Source of the DNA: DATLZC01 sp037444005
GTDB lineage: Bacteria > Chloroflexota > Dehalococcoidia > DSTF01 > JACRBR01
Direction of reading: 5' to 3'
DNA length: 35,079 nt
NCBI GenBank assembly: GCA_037444005.1
Contig: JBBING010000017.1
Coordinates: 1-35,079, forward strand
Position 1 is the stretch's first letter. Each line of letters opens with the position of its first letter. A program made the position numbers and the translations under genes. Positions 31,536 through 35,079 of this stretch are shown in pieces. The notes below the pieces were generated by a model. That model saw nothing but the letters and a program-made list of their open reading frames with translations, was not told the origin of the DNA and searched no databases.

Positions 31536-33251
31536 TCAGACCTCGGCCAGCCATTGGCGATAGTTGTACTGGGCGAGGGACCCGGGCAGCCCGGGCTCGC
31601 GGCCGCGCACGAACCGCCACGCGCTGGAGTAAGCGACGCCGGTGTAGAGCTGAATCAGCGGCCCGTGCCGCGCCAGCATCGTGCGCTGGGCGTCGAGCAG
31701 CGTGGCCCGCCGCGCCTCGCGGTCGAATTCCCCCCAGCTCAGCGTCACGAGCCAGTCGATGATGTCGTCCTTGAAGCCGAACCAGTTGCCGATGCCACTG
31801 ACGCCGGCGCTGTGGTAGAAGCGTGTGGGGATGTCGGGCGATTCGTACGGCGTGTGGGTGATGAGCGTGGCATGGAAGTTGCCCGTGCGGAGGTTGATGA
31901 ACCACTGGAAGAGCTCGAGCGCCTGATGCTCGGCCTTGAACCCGAGATCGTTGAGCTGAGCGACCACCCGGCTGGCGATGTCGACGACGGGCGGCAGGTT
32001 CGATGACTGCACCACGATCTTGGCTCCGGCGGCGCCGGCGCGCTCGATGAGCCGGCGAGCGTCGACGAGCCGCACCGCGGGGTCTTGCCCCCACCGGTAC
32101 GCCGCATCCAGCTCGCTCTCGGGAAGCGACCAGAAGCCATCGGCCAGATGCGGATTCACGGGACCAAGGGTCCTGCCGTCCCCGAAGGTCAGCTCATCGA
32201 TGAGCCGCTCGCGGTTCAAACCGAAGTCGATGGCCTGACGGACGCGCTCGTCGTTGAACGGTGCCTGGTCGACCCGCATACCCAGGGACACGTACGAGAG
32301 GCTGGGCGTGCCGTACGCCTCGACCTGGTCGCCGAACTCCTGCAACACCCGCGCCGCCTCCACCTTGTCGCGATTGCTCATCATGTGGATGGCGCGCTCG
32401 CGAAACGCGCGCAACCGCTCGTCGTCGGTGTTGAAGATCCTCCAGGACATGCCGTCCAGGTACGGAATGTCCGGCTGGAAGTAGCCGGGAAACCGCACGA
32501 TGTCGATCTGCCGGTTGTTGTCGAGATGTCGGAGCTGGAACGGACCGCTCCCGACCCCCTTCGCCGTGAGGTTCTCCGAGAGCAGCTCCTTCGGAATGAT
32601 CACGCCGGAGCTGATGCCGCCGAGCGCGTCGTACGTGTAGGCGTACGGGAACTTCGTCTTCACCACCATCGTGTATCGGTCCGTCGCCGTTATGGAGTCC
32701 ATGACCGTGGCGTGCCAGGTCTTGCTCGTGACCAGGGGATTGTCCCGGTAGCGGTAGTGGGAGAACGCCGCGTCCTCGGCGTCGACCTCGCGCCCGTGGA
32801 TTGGCGCTAGGTCGTGGAAGCGGATACCCGGCCGCAGCTTGATGATGTAGGTCAGCTCGTCGGGCTGCTCGACGCTTTCGGCGTGATCCAAAACGATGGT
32901 GTCGGTGCGGAAGTCGTTGTGCAGCGGGTAGCCGTACAGCCGGGGGAAGATCGACAGCCCCGTCGCCACCTCGATATGGGGATCGACGCCGAACGTCGGC
33001 GGCACCGTCGTCCCCGTGATGAGGATGCCCCCGCGACGGGGCTCCTCGGGTCCGGCGGTGGCCGCCGACCGGTACACCGGAATGTCCGGCGGCGGCTTCT
33101 GTTCGTCGCCGCCACAGCGCCACGCGGCGACCCCGCCGGCGACGGCGGCTCCGGCCAGAAACCCCCGGCGAGACACGCGCCGGAACAGCAGGCTTCCCTT
33201 CACGACGTCGCGCCCCGCCGCCCGGCCTCGCCCCGTTCCCATATCGGCCAT
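31536..33251 (-). CDS. Second orphan Tat-exported peptide ABC substrate-binding protein
   Basis: A 571-residue SBP family 5 protein. The N-terminus has a Tat signal RRVSRRGFLAGAAVAGG (about 25-41), then RCGG, a poor lipobox. Family segments: VDAEDAAFSHYRYRDNP, GVGSGPFQLRHLDNN and VRQAIDFGLNRERLIDEL. ATG at 33251 (MADMGTG) is used; an alternative ATG at 33242 lies ten bases after a minus-strand TACACT, so a near-leaderless start is possible. There is no permease or ATPase beside it. Divergent from an Lrp-family gene that may control it. It converges on the glycan cassette with a 9-nt gap. A much longer upstream reading crosses the Lrp gene and is a shadow. Confidence 0.85.
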   Translation of the reverse strand: MADMGTGRGRAAGRDVVKGSLLFRRVSRRGFLAGAAVAGGVAAWRCGGDEQKPPPDIPVYRSAATAGPEEPRRGGILITGTTVPPTFGVDPHIEVATGLSIFPRLYGYPLHNDFRTDTIVLDHAESVEQPDELTYIIKLRPGIRFHDLAPIHGREVDAEDAAFSHYRYRDNPLVTSKTWHATVMDSITATDRYTMVVKTKFPYAYTYDALGGISSGVIIPKELLSENLTAKGVGSGPFQLRHLDNNRQIDIVRFPGYFQPDIPYLDGMSWRIFNTDDERLRAFRERAIHMMSNRDKVEAARVLQEFGDQVEAYGTPSLSYVSLGMRVDQAPFNDERVRQAIDFGLNRERLIDELTFGDGRTLGPVNPHLADGFWSLPESELDAAYRWGQDPAVRLVDARRLIERAGAAGAKIVVQSSNLPPVVDIASRVVAQLNDLGFKAEHQALELFQWFINLRTGNFHATLITHTPYESPDIPTRFYHSAGVSGIGNWFGFKDDIIDWLVTLSWGEFDREARRATLLDAQRTMLARHGPLIQLYTGVAYSSAWRFVRGREPGLPGSLAQYNYRQWLAEV

Positions 33252-33295
33252 GAGTGTACCGTCGACGGCCCCGCTTGTCCCACCCGCCCCTCTCC

Positions 33296-33325
33296 TTGAC
33301 ACCGCGCCCCCGTCGTGGGTACCGT
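33296..33325 (+). promoter_or_regulatory. Promoter of the Lrp-family gene
   Basis: A perfect TTGACA (33296-33301), an 18-nt spacer and TACCGT (33320-33325). The start near 33332 falls after the GTG codons at 33315 and 33324, which supports the ATG at 33375 as the real start. Confidence 0.5.
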
Positions 33326-33374
33326 GACGGCCACCATCGATGCGAAATTCGTAGCGGAGAGCGAGGCTGCTTCG

Positions 33375-33863
33375 ATGCCAGACGGGACAGACCTGCAGAT
33401 CCTGCGCATTCTCGAAGAAAACGGCCGGATCACCAACCGCGAGATCGCCGAGCGGGTCGGCGTCTCCGAGGGAACCGTCCGCAACCGCATCGAGCGCATG
33501 ATCCGCGAGGACCTGCTCCGCATCGTCGGCGTCGCCAACCCGCAGAAGCTCGGCCTCACGACGACCGCCGTCATCGCCGTCTCGTGCGAGCTGCCCCGCC
33601 TCGCCGAGGTCGCCGAGCGGATCGCCGCGGTCGACAACGTGGTGTACGTGGGTTACACCACCGGGACGGCCGACCTCATCTGCCTCGGATTCTTCCCCGG
33701 AACCGACGCGCTCACCGATTTCCTCACCGGCACGCTGGCCTCGATCCCCGGGATCACGAAGGTGGAGACGTCCATCATCCTGAAGTCGGTGCGGAGCCTG
33801 TTCCCTGCGGCGGGCAGGTACCTCCCCACCAGCGCGGCGGCGCGGGCGGCCGCCGAGCGGTAA
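33375..33863 (+). CDS. Lrp/AsnC-family transcriptional regulator
   Basis: A 162-residue protein with the AsnC-type HTH (DLQILRILEENGRITNREIAERVGVSEGTVRNRIERM, split over about 6-42) and a C-terminal RAM/AsnC ligand domain (about 60-140: VAERIAAVDNVVYVGYTTGTADLICLG). Such proteins sense amino acids or small molecules as octamers. ATG at 33375 with GCGAGG upstream gives a normal family N-terminus; a GTG at 33315 would add 20 residues and precede the predicted transcript start. It is divergent from the peptide-binding protein gene, a likely target, and converges on the TIM-barrel gene with a 7-nt gap. Confidence 0.9.
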   Translation: MPDGTDLQILRILEENGRITNREIAERVGVSEGTVRNRIERMIREDLLRIVGVANPQKLGLTTTAVIAVSCELPRLAEVAERIAAVDNVVYVGYTTGTADLICLGFFPGTDALTDFLTGTLASIPGITKVETSIILKSVRSLFPAAGRYLPTSAAARAAAER

Positions 33864-33870
33864 CCGGACG

Positions 33871-34953
33871 CTACGCCAGACCGCGCGCCTCCCGGAACGC
33901 CCGTCCGAGCGTCTCCCACACCACCTCGGGCCGGGCGCAGCGAATGGCCGACATGCTCTCCGTGCCGCGATAGCTCCAGGCGGCCACATGGGTGGCGCCC
34001 TCTTCCACCGCGACGCGCACCCCCATCGCCAGCTCCTCTTCCCGCCCCTCGGGCACGGAGAACGCCTGCACCCAGATCTGGCTGCCGAGCCCGCGAGCGC
34101 GGGCCGCGGCTACGGCGCGCCGGGTGAACGCTCGCGCGAACGGCTCGGGGTCAGCTTTCGCGGCGAACCAGTACGGGTCGCACCCGAAGATATCGAGCCC
34201 CGCGATGGACGCGGCGGCGTCCCAATCGGCGATGCCGAACTCAAGCCAGGGCCGCTCGCGGGTCACGCCCTGCCGCTCCCACCACGCCTTCACACGCGCC
34301 GCGTAGTCGTCAAGCCCGACGCCCTCGAAGTGGGTCGGGATGAGGCACAGCGCGTTGCGCAGGCCGAGGCGCCTGGCCTCGCCGCACATCTCGGTGAGGA
34401 ATTCGAGAAGAAACAGCTCCCGGAACCGGCGCACCTCGTCGTTTATGACGGGAGGCATAGGCCTGCGGGCGGAGCGGCGGAACTTCTGCTGACACCAGTC
34501 GCAGTAGCAGGCGTAGCCCCCGGCTCTCAGGGTCTCGATCGACGCGCCCGCGAAGTGCGGCTCGTCCCAAAACACGACGTCGCCGCCGATCTCGGCGCAG
34601 GCTCGCACCCACTCCCGCATGTACCGTCGCGTCTCGGGGTGGTTCGGACACGCCGCTGGGTAGCGCCGCCCCGCCGTGTCCACCTGCCACGTCTCCGGGT
34701 GCTCGACGAGGAAGCGCGACAGGCTCTCGCCCCCGAAGATGCCCATCACGGCCCAGGGGTCGAGCCACGCTTCCAGCCCGGCCTCGTGCGTCGCTTCGAC
34801 CACCTCCCGCATCGTGTCGCGCGCCCACAGGAGGTCGCTCTCCGTGAGGCAGTGCACGACGTAGGTGCAGCCGTGCTCCACCATATCGCGCAGGTCTTCG
34901 CGGACGTGGCGGAGCGACCGCTCGTTGAAGTAGCTGACGCCGGTTTCGACCAC
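33871..34953 (-). CDS. TIM-barrel glycosidase-like protein of unknown substrate
   Basis: A 360-residue protein without signal peptide. The pattern of alternating strands and helices and the motifs VVFWDEPHFAG (126-136; E131 could be a catalytic acid) and CYCDWCQQKFR (149-159) recall hypothetical glycosyl-hydrolase (GHL/GH42-like) barrels, where a CxCxxC before an amphipathic helix is common. Other barrel strands: AWLDPWAVMGIFGG, NALCLIPTHFEGVG, SIAGLDIFGCDPYWF and QIWVQAFSVPEGREEE. Start is GTG at 34953 behind GGAGGGAG. No sugar transporter is adjacent. Family assignment is tentative. Confidence 0.65.
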   Translation of the reverse strand: MVETGVSYFNERSLRHVREDLRDMVEHGCTYVVHCLTESDLLWARDTMREVVEATHEAGLEAWLDPWAVMGIFGGESLSRFLVEHPETWQVDTAGRRYPAACPNHPETRRYMREWVRACAEIGGDVVFWDEPHFAGASIETLRAGGYACYCDWCQQKFRRSARRPMPPVINDEVRRFRELFLLEFLTEMCGEARRLGLRNALCLIPTHFEGVGLDDYAARVKAWWERQGVTRERPWLEFGIADWDAAASIAGLDIFGCDPYWFAAKADPEPFARAFTRRAVAAARARGLGSQIWVQAFSVPEGREEELAMGVRVAVEEGATHVAAWSYRGTESMSAIRCARPEVVWETLGRAFREARGLA

Positions 34954-34986
34954 AGGTCTCCCTCCAGGCGAAGCCCGCCGGCCGCG

Positions 34987-34992
34987 AGTATA
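34987..34992 (-). promoter_or_regulatory. -10 box for the TIM-barrel gene
   Basis: Minus-strand TATACT with a weak CTGAAT 17 nt upstream. The transcript would start near 34980 and carry the SD-led GTG at 34953. From 34993 to the window edge I see no supported gene. Confidence 0.5.
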
Positions 34993-35079
34993 CCCGTTCG
35001 GCCCGCGAGATTCAGAGCCGTCCGACTGAGCTGGTCCAGATAGATCCCGTACACCACACTAGAGATGAGGCGGGGTAGG

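Overview
The window is GC-rich, gene-dense bacterial chromosome. There are no tRNA or rRNA genes, insertion sequences, CRISPR repeats or phage genes that I can see. Gene content suggests a Gram-positive-type or monoderm-like lineage, most plausibly Chloroflexota. The pointers are a DarA-type c-di-AMP receptor, a K+-independent membrane pyrophosphatase, Tat-exported peptide-binding lipoproteins, a luciferase-fold oxidoreductase, an acetyl-CoA synthetase and a nuclease-like/HGPRT fusion. This placement is inference from gene content only.

Layout. 1-899 (+): tail of an unrecognised gene, a small YtxH-like membrane protein and the c-di-AMP receptor. 896-13484 (-): a 12.6 kb block on one strand, read from right to left as comM/yifB, ffh, rpsP, khpA, rimM, polA, fmdB-like, translin-like, hppA, a surface-anchored Thr/Pro-rich protein and a tandem HD-GYP protein. 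This is the usual ffh-rpsP-khpA-rimM ribosome/SRP cluster, but trmD and rplS are absent and polA follows instead. 13485-20550: metabolic genes on both strands (RNHCP zinc protein behind a possible attenuator, luciferase-like oxidoreductase, crotonase, flavin reductase, acetyl-CoA synthetase, rhodanese, HAD phosphatase). 20559-24627: an orphan Tat peptide-binding protein facing an HTH regulator, an unknown partner gene and a Tat lipoprotein with a thioredoxin-like domain. 24721-24897 (+): a promoter, a ~143-nt structured RNA and a U-run, which looks like a free-standing small RNA. 24914-27785: a TetR regulator with a nuclease-like/HGPRT fusion, divergent from a ferritin-like diiron protein, with a palindromic operator. 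27863-31526 (+): a tightly coupled wzm-wzt glycan-export cassette with two methyltransferase-like proteins and a hexapeptide acyltransferase. 31536-35079: a second orphan Tat peptide-binding protein, a divergent Lrp-family regulator and a TIM-barrel glycosidase-like protein.

How the genes work together. The left block joins translation and protein targeting, replication/repair and membrane energetics (hppA), and ends in second-messenger genes. The middle is acyl-CoA and flavin metabolism. The right side carries surface-glycan export and peptide uptake. Sigma-A-like promoters are readable in many gaps (-35 close to TTGACA, TTGAAC, TCGACC or TTGCGC; -10 close to TATACT, TATAGT or TAGGAT). Several genes have the -10 box only 5-9 nt before the start codon, so leaderless transcripts are likely.

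Best candidates for something new: the small RNA at 24755-24897, the TetR operator pair around 26498-26705, the nuclease-like/HGPRT fusion, and the leader-peptide/hairpin arrangement before the RNHCP gene.
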